DNA of 64,000 nt from Rhodospirillales bacterium 24-66-33 (lineage in GTDB: Bacteria; Pseudomonadota; Alphaproteobacteria; Reyranellales; Reyranellaceae), in NCBI GenBank assembly GCA_002281855.1, contig NCHQ01000002.1, positions 1 to 64,000 of the forward strand. The letters run 5' to 3'. The translations under genes were made by a program, and so were the position numbers. Each line of letters begins with the position of its first letter. The stretch's first letter is position 1. This document shows, one piece after another, positions 8,162 to 16,130 of this stretch. The notes under the pieces were generated by a model, which ran no database searches, was not told the origin of the DNA, and was given only the letters and a program-made list of their open reading frames with translations.

Positions 8162-9625
8162 ATGCGTATCCGGCCCGGTTTGAGGCATGCCCGCACCGCG
8201 GCCGCGTGCATCCTGGCGGTCGGGCTCGGGGGAGCTTCCAGCGCGTGGTCGCAGAGCCTGATCGAGGCGCTGTCGACGACCTACAACAGCAACCCCGATC
8301 TTCTGGCCAGCCGCGCGATCCTGAGGCAGACCGACGAGACGCTGTCCCAGGCGGTCGCCAACTGGCGTCCGCGCGTCACGCTGAACGTCGAATACAACAA
8401 GGTCGAGCAGGACTCCTACTCGCAGCGCTCAACGCCGACCTTCTATGCGCTGAACGGCAAGTTCACGACCCTGCAGATGGTTCAGCCGATCTTCCGCGGT
8501 GGCAAGACCATCGCCGAGACCAAGCAGGCACAGTCGAACATCCAGGCGCAACGGGCCCAGCTCGCCGAGACCGAGCAGAACGTGCTGCTGTCGGCGGTGA
8601 CATCGTATGCCGACCTTGTTCAGAACATCGGCATCGCCGACGCCCGACGCAACAACGTGCGGGTGCTGGTGCAGCAGCTCGACGCCACCCGCGAGCGCTT
8701 CCGGGTCGGCGAACTGACGATCACCGACGTGTCGCAGTCCGAAGCCCGCCTCGAACTCGCAAAGGCCGATCTGGTGCAGGCCGAGACCAACGTCCGTATC
8801 TCCGAGGCGGCGTTCCAGCGCACGATCGGCAAGAAGCCGGGCAAGCTGGGTGAGATTCCCATGATCGGCGGCCTGCCGTCGTCCGAGGAGGAGGCGATCG
8901 GCCTGGCGATGGATGCAGGCCCCCGCGCGGTGACCGCCGCCCACCGCATCACGGCCGCCAACTACGGCGTGAACTCCGCGGTCGGCGACCTGCTGCCGCA
9001 GGTCAACCTGGTGGGCGCGCTGCAGCAGCAGTTCGACCTGCAGGTCCCCAACGACAAGTACTACAACTACGCGGTTCGCCTGCAGGCGGTGATCCCGATC
9101 TTCCAGAACGGCAGCGAATGGTCGCGCGTCCGCTCGGCGCGCGAACTGGTCGGACAGCGCCGCAACGAGCTCGACAGCGCCCGGCGCGCCGTGGCGGAGA
9201 ACGTCATCCGCGCCTGGCGTCAGCTCGATTCCTCGCGCTCTCGCGTCACGTCCTTCGAATCGCAGGTCCGCGCCAACGAAGTCGCGCTGAACGGCGTGCG
9301 GCAGGAAGCGCTGGTCGGTTCGCGCACCACGCTGGACGTGTTGAACGCCGAGCAGGAACTGCTCAATTCGCAGGTCAATCTGATCCAGGCGCGCCATGAC
9401 GTGCAGGTCGCCTACTATGGCGTGCTGGCCGGTATCGGCCGCCTGACGGCCCGGACCCTGGCGCTGCCCGTCGAATATTACGATGAGGAGCGCTACTACA
9501 AGGATGTCGGCTCCCGCTGGGTCGGCTGGGGCAGCAGCGGCGAGTCCGGTACGGGCAACATTCCGCCGTCCAACTCGCCGGCCGGCGTCGCCGGGGCCGC
9601 TCCGATGGGGAGCAGCGGGAGATGA
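8162..9625 (+). CDS. tolC: TolC-family outer membrane efflux/secretion channel
   Basis: 487 residues from the ATG at 8162, preceded by GAGGGTAGAG. This start places a clean signal peptide at the N-terminus (about 1-31, ending AWSQ). An upstream ATG at 8096 would bury it. Two outer-membrane efflux (OEP) repeats follow, rich in long helices, with conserved pieces such as LQMVQPIFRGGKT and LDVLNAEQELLNSQVNL. It forms the trimeric outer-membrane exit duct for RND/MFS pumps and type I secretion. It could serve the RTX protease at 55911-58145, since no other TolC-like gene is in the window. The stop overlaps the next start (ATGA). Confidence 0.92.
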   Translation: MRIRPGLRHARTAAACILAVGLGGASSAWSQSLIEALSTTYNSNPDLLASRAILRQTDETLSQAVANWRPRVTLNVEYNKVEQDSYSQRSTPTFYALNGKFTTLQMVQPIFRGGKTIAETKQAQSNIQAQRAQLAETEQNVLLSAVTSYADLVQNIGIADARRNNVRVLVQQLDATRERFRVGELTITDVSQSEARLELAKADLVQAETNVRISEAAFQRTIGKKPGKLGEIPMIGGLPSSEEEAIGLAMDAGPRAVTAAHRITAANYGVNSAVGDLLPQVNLVGALQQQFDLQVPNDKYYNYAVRLQAVIPIFQNGSEWSRVRSARELVGQRRNELDSARRAVAENVIRAWRQLDSSRSRVTSFESQVRANEVALNGVRQEALVGSRTTLDVLNAEQELLNSQVNLIQARHDVQVAYYGVLAGIGRLTARTLALPVEYYDEERYYKDVGSRWVGWGSSGESGTGNIPPSNSPAGVAGAAPMGSSGR

Positions 9626-10233
9626 GCGACGCCAGGAGCGGTCCCAACCAGGACCCCTCGATGGACGATATCCTGGCGTCCATCCGAAAGATCATCTCGG
9701 ATGACGAGGCCCGCGCCCAGGTCGGAGGCCTGCGCAATGCCAACGCCGGACCCGGCGAGCGCCCGCCCGTGATACCTCCCGTGCTGCCGTCTGCGCCGCC
9801 GTCCGCCCCGGGCGACGACGTGCTCCTGCTCACCGAGATCGTGGAAGAACCCAAGTCGATGCCGAACGAACAGCCCGCCGCGATGCCGCGGATCGATCCC
9901 GTGATCGCGGCCGAGATGCCGCAGCCTGCGACGGAGCCGGTCGTCAGCGAGAAGCCGGCCGCCAAGACGACGCCGGGCGAGGCGCTGGTCGGCGCGGGCG
10001 TGGCGGGGGCCACCAGTTCGGCCTTCGCGCGGCTCAACCAGGCCGTCCAGGACAGCGTGCCTGCGCCGGCGGCGACCGATCCCGGCCCCAGGGTCGGCGG
10101 CTCCGGGCAGAGCATCGAAGATCTGGTCAAGGAAATGCTGCGCCCGATGCTCAAGGAGTGGCTGGACACCAACCTGCCGCCGATGGTCGAGCGCTATGTC
10201 GAACGCGAGATTGCGCGGCTGACACGCCGCTGA
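9622..10233 (+). CDS. DUF2497 / PopZ-like polar organizing protein
   Basis: 203 residues. A conserved N-terminal helix (SMDDILASIRKIISDD, about 13-28) and a C-terminal helical block (EDLVKEMLRPMLKEWLD, then VERYVEREIARLTRR) flank a long Pro/Ala/Glu-rich disordered middle (about 35-150). This arrangement is that of PopZ, the alphaproteobacterial pole-organizing scaffold, annotated as DUF2497. It should self-assemble through the C-terminal region and recruit partners through the N-terminal helix. It overlaps tolC by 4 bases and is closed off from valS by a terminator. Confidence 0.8.
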   Translation: MSDARSGPNQDPSMDDILASIRKIISDDEARAQVGGLRNANAGPGERPPVIPPVLPSAPPSAPGDDVLLLTEIVEEPKSMPNEQPAAMPRIDPVIAAEMPQPATEPVVSEKPAAKTTPGEALVGAGVAGATSSAFARLNQAVQDSVPAPAATDPGPRVGGSGQSIEDLVKEMLRPMLKEWLDTNLPPMVERYVEREIARLTRR

Positions 10234-10256
10234 CCCCGGGCGCCACCCTCCATCAT

Positions 10257-10289
10257 CGCCACGGTGTCGCAACCGTGGCGTTTTTCGTT
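10257..10289 (+). terminator. Rho-independent terminator after the tolC-popZ unit
   Basis: A perfect 9-bp stem, CGCCACGGT (10257-10265) with ACCGTGGCG (10272-10280), has a 6-base loop and is followed by TTTTTCGTTT. It lies 23 bases after the DUF2497 stop and 12 bases before the valS ATG, so valS may depend on read-through or a promoter inside this short gap. Confidence 0.8.
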
Positions 10290-10301
10290 TAAGGCCAGAA
10301 G

Positions 10302-12983
10302 ATGCTCGACAAGACCTACGACCCCAAGGAAATCGAGGCGCGGCGCTATCCCGAGTGGGAAAACTCGGGAGCTTTCCGCGCCCACCCTGAGTCGCCGAAG
10401 CAGCCCTATTGCATCGTCATCCCGCCGCCCAACGTCACGGGCAGCCTGCACATGGGCCATGCGCTCGACAACACGCTGCAGGACGTGCTGATCCGCTGGC
10501 GCCGCATGAAGGGCGACGACGTGCTGTGGCAGCCCGGCACCGACCATGCGGGCATCGCCACGCAGATGGTGGTCGTGCGCAATCTCGAGCAGGAGGGGAT
10601 CGGCCTCGCAGTCGAGGGCGCCGCCCGCAACGATGCCAACAAGAAGCTGCTGAACCGCGAGGAGTTCCTCGCCCGGGTCTGGGAGTGGAAGGCCTATTCC
10701 GGCGGCACGATCACCAGCCAGCTCCGCCGCCTCGGTGCCTCCTGCGACTGGAGCCGCGAGCGCTTCACCATGGACGAGGGCCTGTCGAAGGCCGTGCTCA
10801 AGGTGTTCGTCGAGCTCTACAGGGAAGGCCTGATCTACAAGGACCTGCGGCTGGTCAACTGGGACCCCAAGATGCTGACCGCGATCTCCGACCTCGAGGT
10901 CGAGTCGCGCGAGGTGAAGGGCCATCTCTGGTACTTCAAGTATCCGATCGAAGGCAGCCCGGACGAGTTCATCGTGGTCGCCACGACGCGGCCGGAAACC
11001 ATGCTGGGCGATACCGGCATCGCCGTGCATCCCGACGATCCGAAGTGGAAGCACCTGATCGGCAGGCATGCGGTGCTGCCGCTGGTCGGCCGCCGGATCG
11101 CCATCGTGGGCGACGAGTATTCGGACCCGGAGAAAGGTTCTGGCGCCGTCAAGATCACCCCGGCGCACGATTTCAACGATTTCGAGGTTGGCCGGCGGCA
11201 CAATCTTGAGGCCATCAACATCTTCGACAAGTTCGCGCGGGTGAACGACAAGGCGCCGGAGAAGTATCGCGGCCTCGACCGCTTCGAGGCGCGCAAGATC
11301 GTCGTGGCCGAGATGGAAGAGCTGGGTCTCGTCGAGAAGATCGAGCCGCACACGCATGCAGTGCCGTACGGCGACCGCGGCGGTGTGCCGGTCGAGCCCT
11401 ATCTCACGGAGCAGTGGTACGCCGACGCCAAGAAGCTCGCGGAGGCGCCGCTGGCGGCAGCGCGCGACGGGCGCGTGAAGTTCGTGCCCGAGCGCGGCCG
11501 CGAGGATTTCTTCCGCTGGATGGAGAACATCGAGCCGTGGTGCGTGTCGCGCCAGCTCTGGTGGGGCCACCAGATTCCAGCCTGGTATGGGCCGGACAAG
11601 AAGGTGTTCGTGGCGCTCTCCGAGGAGGAAGCGAAAGCCGAAGCCCGGGCGCATTACGGCAGGGACGTCGAACTCGAGCGTGATCCCGACGTGCTCGACA
11701 CCTGGTTCAGCTCCGCCCTCTGGCCGTTCTCGACGCTGGGCTGGCCGGACCAGACGCCGGAAGTGGCGAAGTACTATCCCACCAGCACGCTCGTCACCGG
11801 CTGGGACATCCTGTTCTTCTGGGTCGCCCGCATGATGATGATGGGCATGCACTTCATGAAGGAGGTGCCGTTCCGTACCGTCTACCTGCACGGGCTGGTG
11901 ACGGACGAGAAGGGCCAGAAGATGTCGAAGTCCAAGGGGAACGTGATCGATCCCCTGGAGCTGATCGACAAATACGGCGCCGATGCGCTGCGCTTCACCA
12001 TGACGTCGCTGGCCGCATCGCAGGCCGGCCGGCTGCGGCTGGCGCCGGCCCGGGTCGAGGGCGCGCGCAACTTCGCGACCAAGCTGTGGAACGCGACGCG
12101 CTTCGCGGAGATGAACGGCGCGGCCCTGCCGAAGGGCTTCGATCCCGCGTCGGCCAGGCTCACGGTCAACAAGTGGATGCTGGGTGAACTCGCCCGCGCC
12201 AACCAGGCGATCGACAAGGCCCTGACCGACTTCCGCCTGAACGAGGCCGCCAATACGCTCTACGAGTTCGTCTGGGGCGTGGTTTGCGACTGGTACGTCG
12301 AGCTCACCAAGCCGATCGTGCAGGGTGCCGACGGGCCGGAGAAGGACGAGACACGCGCCGTCACCGCCTTCGTGCTGCGGGAGACGGTGAAGCTGATGCA
12401 CCCGGTGATGCCGTTCATCACCGAGGAATTGTGGGACAAGCTCGGCCACCGCGCCGAGCATGGACCGCTGATCGGCCAGCCCTGGCCCGCGCCGACCGCC
12501 GTCGATGCGGCGGCCGATGCCGAGATGGGCTGGCTGGTGAAGCTCATCCAGGACATCCGCTCGGCGCGCGCCGAGCTGAACGTGCCGGCCGGCGCCAAGC
12601 TCAAGCTGCTGGTGATCGGCGGCAACGACACGACCGCGGCGCGACTGGAGACGCATCGCCCGGCCATCGAGCGGCTGGCCCGGATCGAAGGCGTCGAGGC
12701 GGCGACATCGGCGCCCAAGGCATCGCTGCAGATCGTCGTCGGCGAAGCCACCTATGCCTTGCCGGTCGGCGACGTGATCGACCTCAAGGCCGAGAGCGCG
12801 CGACTGCAGAAGGAGATCAAGAAGCTCGCCGACGAGGTCGGCAAGATCGACGCCAAGCTCGCCAACGCCGCCTTCGTCGCACGCGCGCCGGAAGAGGTCG
12901 TCGAGGAGCAGCGCGAGCGTCGCGCACAGGCCGAACAGACCGGTGCACGCTTGAGCGCGGCGCTGGAGAGATTGGGCGTCTAG
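10302..12983 (+). CDS. valS: Valyl-tRNA synthetase
   Basis: 893 residues, class I aminoacyl-tRNA synthetase. The HIGH-type signature is PNVTGSLHMGH (43-53), the KMSKS loop is at 540-544, the CP1 editing domain lies between them (ATTRPETMLGDT region), and a C-terminal coiled-coil arm (about 825-893) is rich in Lys/Glu/Ala. It charges tRNA(Val) and edits Thr-tRNA(Val). This length is usual for an alphaproteobacterial ValS. It is the last gene of the conserved pcm-tolC-popZ-valS neighbourhood. Confidence 0.96.
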   Translation: MLDKTYDPKEIEARRYPEWENSGAFRAHPESPKQPYCIVIPPPNVTGSLHMGHALDNTLQDVLIRWRRMKGDDVLWQPGTDHAGIATQMVVVRNLEQEGIGLAVEGAARNDANKKLLNREEFLARVWEWKAYSGGTITSQLRRLGASCDWSRERFTMDEGLSKAVLKVFVELYREGLIYKDLRLVNWDPKMLTAISDLEVESREVKGHLWYFKYPIEGSPDEFIVVATTRPETMLGDTGIAVHPDDPKWKHLIGRHAVLPLVGRRIAIVGDEYSDPEKGSGAVKITPAHDFNDFEVGRRHNLEAINIFDKFARVNDKAPEKYRGLDRFEARKIVVAEMEELGLVEKIEPHTHAVPYGDRGGVPVEPYLTEQWYADAKKLAEAPLAAARDGRVKFVPERGREDFFRWMENIEPWCVSRQLWWGHQIPAWYGPDKKVFVALSEEEAKAEARAHYGRDVELERDPDVLDTWFSSALWPFSTLGWPDQTPEVAKYYPTSTLVTGWDILFFWVARMMMMGMHFMKEVPFRTVYLHGLVTDEKGQKMSKSKGNVIDPLELIDKYGADALRFTMTSLAASQAGRLRLAPARVEGARNFATKLWNATRFAEMNGAALPKGFDPASARLTVNKWMLGELARANQAIDKALTDFRLNEAANTLYEFVWGVVCDWYVELTKPIVQGADGPEKDETRAVTAFVLRETVKLMHPVMPFITEELWDKLGHRAEHGPLIGQPWPAPTAVDAAADAEMGWLVKLIQDIRSARAELNVPAGAKLKLLVIGGNDTTAARLETHRPAIERLARIEGVEAATSAPKASLQIVVGEATYALPVGDVIDLKAESARLQKEIKKLADEVGKIDAKLANAAFVARAPEEVVEEQRERRAQAEQTGARLSAALERLGV

Positions 12984-13043
12984 CGCGGCTCGCAGAGCGA
13001 TTGCCGGCGGTGGCGAAGAGGTGATCTCCAGTATCCACCGTGC

Positions 13044-13057
13044 GAATATGGATATTC
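13044..13057. promoter_or_regulatory. AT-rich dyad upstream of small cupin gene
   Basis: GAATAT and ATATTC are separated by GG, a perfect 6-bp dyad in a GC-rich gap, ending 15 bases before the ATG of the next gene. It could be an operator or the -10 region of a promoter. Only the symmetry is seen. Confidence 0.3.
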
Positions 13058-13072
13058 AGATGGAGGCAAGAA

Positions 13073-13576
13073 ATGACCTATACCCTTGAGCAATTGAGCG
13101 CCGACATCGGCAAGGCCCTCAAGGCCGATTCCGGGATCGCAGGTAAGCAGGAAGTCTGCAAGCTGGTGTCGAAGGTGCTGCTCGACGAGGAATTCGTCGC
13201 CACGCACCTGACCGCCGAGCAGTGCCGCCCGCGCAAGGTCCTGTACGAGGATCCGGAGCTGGGCTTCTGCATCTGCGGGCATGTCTACGAGACGGCCGCG
13301 CACGGCGGGCCGCACGATCACGGCTCCAGCTGGGCGATCTACGGCCTGGCCACCGGCGACACGGAGATGACGGACTGGCGGATCGTCAAGAAGGGCGAGG
13401 GCGATGAGCCCACGCTGGTCGAGCCCGCCAACACCTACGTCTTGAAGCCGGGCGACAGCCACTTCTACGATGTCGGCGTCGTCCATTCGCCCAAGCGCGA
13501 CGGTCTGACCAGGCTGGTGCGCATCGAGGGCGCCAACCTCGACCGCATCCAACGCTCGAACATCAAGGCGGCGTGA
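13073..13576 (+). CDS. Small cupin-fold protein, cysteine-dioxygenase-like
   Basis: 167 residues, starting at the ATG at 13073 with GGAGG 7 bases upstream. A metal-binding pattern fits the cupin type: GGPHDHGSSW (about 77-86) for motif 1, and DVGVVHSP (about 138-145) supplying a later histidine. The spacing resembles cysteine dioxygenase-type thiol dioxygenases, but the substrate cannot be fixed from the sequence. A mononuclear iron enzyme acting on a small organic acid or thiol is the working idea. It stands alone between valS and a pair of dispersed repeats. Confidence 0.6.
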   Translation: MTYTLEQLSADIGKALKADSGIAGKQEVCKLVSKVLLDEEFVATHLTAEQCRPRKVLYEDPELGFCICGHVYETAAHGGPHDHGSSWAIYGLATGDTEMTDWRIVKKGEGDEPTLVEPANTYVLKPGDSHFYDVGVVHSPKRDGLTRLVRIEGANLDRIQRSNIKAA

Positions 13577-13601
13577 GTTTGGTGGCGTCTGAAGAATAGA
13601 T

Positions 13602-13698
13602 GTCGTCCTGAGCGCAGCGAAGGACCTTGCGGAACGGCCAGAGCACTACCAGAGCACTACATGGCTAACGTGAGATCCTTCGCTGCGCTCAGGATGAC
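13602..13698. repeat. Inverted pair of CCTTCGCTGCGCTCAGGATGA repeats
   Basis: One copy (13602-13627) and its reverse complement (13672-13698) share a 20-base core with few mismatches. Between them lies a direct tandem duplication of CAGAGCACTAC (13639-13660). It occupies the gap between the convergent cupin and aldehyde dehydrogenase genes and belongs to the same family as the pair at 16016-16112. Confidence 0.8.
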
Positions 13699-13724
13699 TA
13701 TATGGGCAGCTGCACTTCCTGCAG

Positions 13725-15152
13725 CTAACGCTTGATCTGCATCGAGAGATACTTCGCCAGCCCCGCGCCGTAGGGCGGGCGCAGCATGCGCAGCGGGGCG
13801 AGGTCCCATTTGATCTGGTGAAAGATCGACTTGCGGTGGCTGAACTCGCGGAAACCGTCGTGGCCATGATAGACGCCCATGCCGGCCGGGCCGATGCCAC
13901 CGAACGGCAACTCCTCCTGGGCAACGTGCATCACCACGTCGTTCACCGTGACGCCGCCTGACGTGGTGCCGTCGAGCACGCGGTCGCGCTCCGCCGCGTC
14001 GCTGCCGAAATAGTAGAGGCCGAGCGGGCGGTCGTGGGCGTTGATGTAATCGATCGCCTGCTGCACGTCGCCATAGGCCTTCACCGGCAGCAGCGGCCCG
14101 AAAATCTCCTCCTGCATGACCTTCATGTCGTCGGTCGGATTGAGGATCAGGGTCGGCGCGATGCGGCGATGCGGCTGCTGGCGCAGATCCTCGGCGCCTG
14201 GATTGATTTCGACGATCTCCGCGCCCTTGGCCCGCGCGTCGTCGAGATAGTCCATCAGCCGCGCATAGTGCCGGTCGGTGACGATGGCGGTGTAGTCCGG
14301 GCTCTCACGGATGCTCGGGAACATCTGTCCAACCGAGGCCTTCGCCGCAGCCACGAAGTCGGGGAGGCGGTCGGCGGGCGCCAGCACATAGTCCGGGGCC
14401 AGGCAGATCTGCCCGGCATTGAGGGTCTTGCCGTTCATGACTCGCGCTGCGGCGACGGACATATCGGCTGAGCGGCCGACGACGACGGGGCTCTTGCCGC
14501 CCAGCTCCAGCGTCACCGGGACGAGGTTCTCCGCGGCCGCCCGCATCACATGGCGGCCGATCGCGGTCGCGCCGGTGAAGACGAGATGATCGAAGGGCAG
14601 GGACGAGAAGGCCTGCCCGACCTCCGGGCCGCCCGTCACGACCGCGATCTCGCTTTCATCGAAGGCGCCGGCGAACATCTGCTTCAGCAATTCGGACGTG
14701 GCCGGCGTCGTCTCGGACGGCTTGATCATGGCCCTGTTGCCGGCGGCGAGAACGCCAGCCAGCGGCGCGAAGGTGAGGTTTACGGGGAAGTTCCACGGGC
14801 TGATCACGCCAACCACGCCCTTGGGCTGGTGGCGGATCTCGGCCTTGGCGCCGAGGAATCCCAGGATGCGCGGCGTCGTGCGGCGGCGCTCGGTCTTCAT
14901 CCAGCTCCGGACATGGTCGCGCGCATGTTTCAGCGGGCCGATCGAGCTGGCGACGTCGGCGAACGCGGTCACGGTCGGCGAGCGGGCGCCGAAATCGGCG
15001 GTGAGGGCCGCTTCGATATCGCGCCGACGGTCGACCAGAAGGGCAATGCAGCGGTTGAGACGGTCGATGCGTAACTCGGCGGGCGGGGCACCATCCTTGA
15101 GCTGTGCCTCGCGCTGCTTCAGCAAGATCTCGATCAGTCTGGGTCCGGACAT
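13725..15152 (-). CDS. Aldehyde dehydrogenase, coniferyl-aldehyde type
   Basis: 475 residues, NAD(P)-dependent aldehyde dehydrogenase superfamily. Visible are SPWNFPVNL (about 117-125), ELGGKSPVVVG (about 216-226), and the catalytic cysteine in LNAGQICLAPDY (about 250). The C-terminal hydrophobic/basic segment (YLSMQIKR) and the short N-terminus match the coniferyl aldehyde dehydrogenase/fatty aldehyde subgroup. It oxidises an aromatic or long-chain aldehyde to the acid. It follows the phytanoyl-CoA dioxygenase-like gene by 5 bases, so the two are co-transcribed. Confidence 0.85.
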   Translation of the reverse strand: MSGPRLIEILLKQREAQLKDGAPPAELRIDRLNRCIALLVDRRRDIEAALTADFGARSPTVTAFADVASSIGPLKHARDHVRSWMKTERRRTTPRILGFLGAKAEIRHQPKGVVGVISPWNFPVNLTFAPLAGVLAAGNRAMIKPSETTPATSELLKQMFAGAFDESEIAVVTGGPEVGQAFSSLPFDHLVFTGATAIGRHVMRAAAENLVPVTLELGGKSPVVVGRSADMSVAAARVMNGKTLNAGQICLAPDYVLAPADRLPDFVAAAKASVGQMFPSIRESPDYTAIVTDRHYARLMDYLDDARAKGAEIVEINPGAEDLRQQPHRRIAPTLILNPTDDMKVMQEEIFGPLLPVKAYGDVQQAIDYINAHDRPLGLYYFGSDAAERDRVLDGTTSGGVTVNDVVMHVAQEELPFGGIGPAGMGVYHGHDGFREFSHRKSIFHQIKWDLAPLRMLRPPYGAGLAKYLSMQIKR

Positions 15153-15157
15153 GATTT

Positions 15158-15991
15158 CTACGAAGCCTTCCGGAGGTCAGGGACGTAGGGCTTGCTGGCG
15201 AAATGTTCCTGCCCGTCGCCGCGGGCGAAGCGCAGGCCGGCCAGCCGGATCGCGTCGTCGTCGACCGGCTCGAGCGGCACGTAGTAGCGGTCGTCGATCT
15301 TGGTGAAGGTGTCGTTGTCGACGCGATTATAGCAGATCAGCAAGGTCCAGCGCCGGTTGGGCGAGCGGTTGGCGTCGGAGCGATGGATCGCGTTGCAATG
15401 GAAGATCAGCGCATCGCCGGCCTCCAGCTCGCAATACTCGACCGGGGACTTCTCGAGGATGTGCGGCATGCGCTTGGGATCGACCTCGTTCTGCGTCGGC
15501 GACAGCGGCGTGTGGTCGATGCGGCCGAGCTTGTGAGAGCCGGTGGCGATCTGCAGGCAGCCATTCTCGCGGTTGGTGCGGTCGAGCCCGATCATGATCG
15601 AGAGCATGTCGGGGCGCAGGCAGCCATTGTAGTACCAGTAGCCGTAATCCTGGTGCCATTCCCAGGCGCCGCCGACCTCGGGTTCCTTGGCCGTGAGCTT
15701 CGACTGGTAGTGATAGACCGGCCCACCCAGCAGCGAAGCCGACGTGTCGACCATGCGCCGCACCCGTGCAGCAAGCCCGTAGACGCTGTCGCCGGCCCGG
15801 TTCCAGAGCGCGATGCGCGTCGAGCGGCCCTCGCCATCGCGACGATCGAGGATGCTGTCGCGCACCGCAGGGTCTTCCTCCATGGCGCGGGTCAGCAGTT
15901 CCACCTCGTCGGGCGCGAACAGCCCACGCGCATAGGTGAAGCCTTTCTCGTCGAACTCCGCGGTCTGTGCCGCGCTCAGAACGTTCGGCAT
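15158..15991 (-). CDS. Phytanoyl-CoA dioxygenase family protein
   Basis: 277 residues of Fe(II)/2-oxoglutarate oxygenase type. The iron-binding H-x-D is EWHQDYGYW (about 111-119), the distal histidine is in IFHCNAIHRSDAN (about 199-211), and a 2-oxoglutarate-binding arginine is in the RRWTLL stretch shortly after. It probably hydroxylates a small or acyl substrate. The family is broad (ectoine hydroxylase, PhyH, toxin pathways), so the substrate is unknown. It lies 5 bases upstream of the aldehyde dehydrogenase, which suggests consecutive steps, as an inference. Confidence 0.82.
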   Translation of the reverse strand: MPNVLSAAQTAEFDEKGFTYARGLFAPDEVELLTRAMEEDPAVRDSILDRRDGEGRSTRIALWNRAGDSVYGLAARVRRMVDTSASLLGGPVYHYQSKLTAKEPEVGGAWEWHQDYGYWYYNGCLRPDMLSIMIGLDRTNRENGCLQIATGSHKLGRIDHTPLSPTQNEVDPKRMPHILEKSPVEYCELEAGDALIFHCNAIHRSDANRSPNRRWTLLICYNRVDNDTFTKIDDRYYVPLEPVDDDAIRLAGLRFARGDGQEHFASKPYVPDLRKAS

Positions 15992-16015
15992 CGTTTCCTC
16001 ACTTCAAGGAAGAGA

Positions 16016-16112
16016 AAGGTCCTTCGCTTCGCTCAGGATGACAATATTTCGGGATAGACGCAGTGCGCTGATGAAGAAAACGCTGTCATCCCGAGCGAAG
16101 CGAAGGACCTTT
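16016..16112. repeat. Inverted pair of CCTTCGCTTCGCTCAGGATGA repeats
   Basis: A copy at 16016-16043 and a near-perfect reverse complement at 16084-16112 are separated by about 40 bases. It is the same family as 13602-13698 and again fills a gap between genes, here between two minus-strand operons. Confidence 0.8.
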
Positions 16113-16130
16113 GAGTCATATGCGACAGCC

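Noticed and set aside
10194..12656. 820-codon minus-strand open frame within valS
   Set aside because: It is fully antisense to an unmistakable valS; long antisense frames are expected at this GC content.
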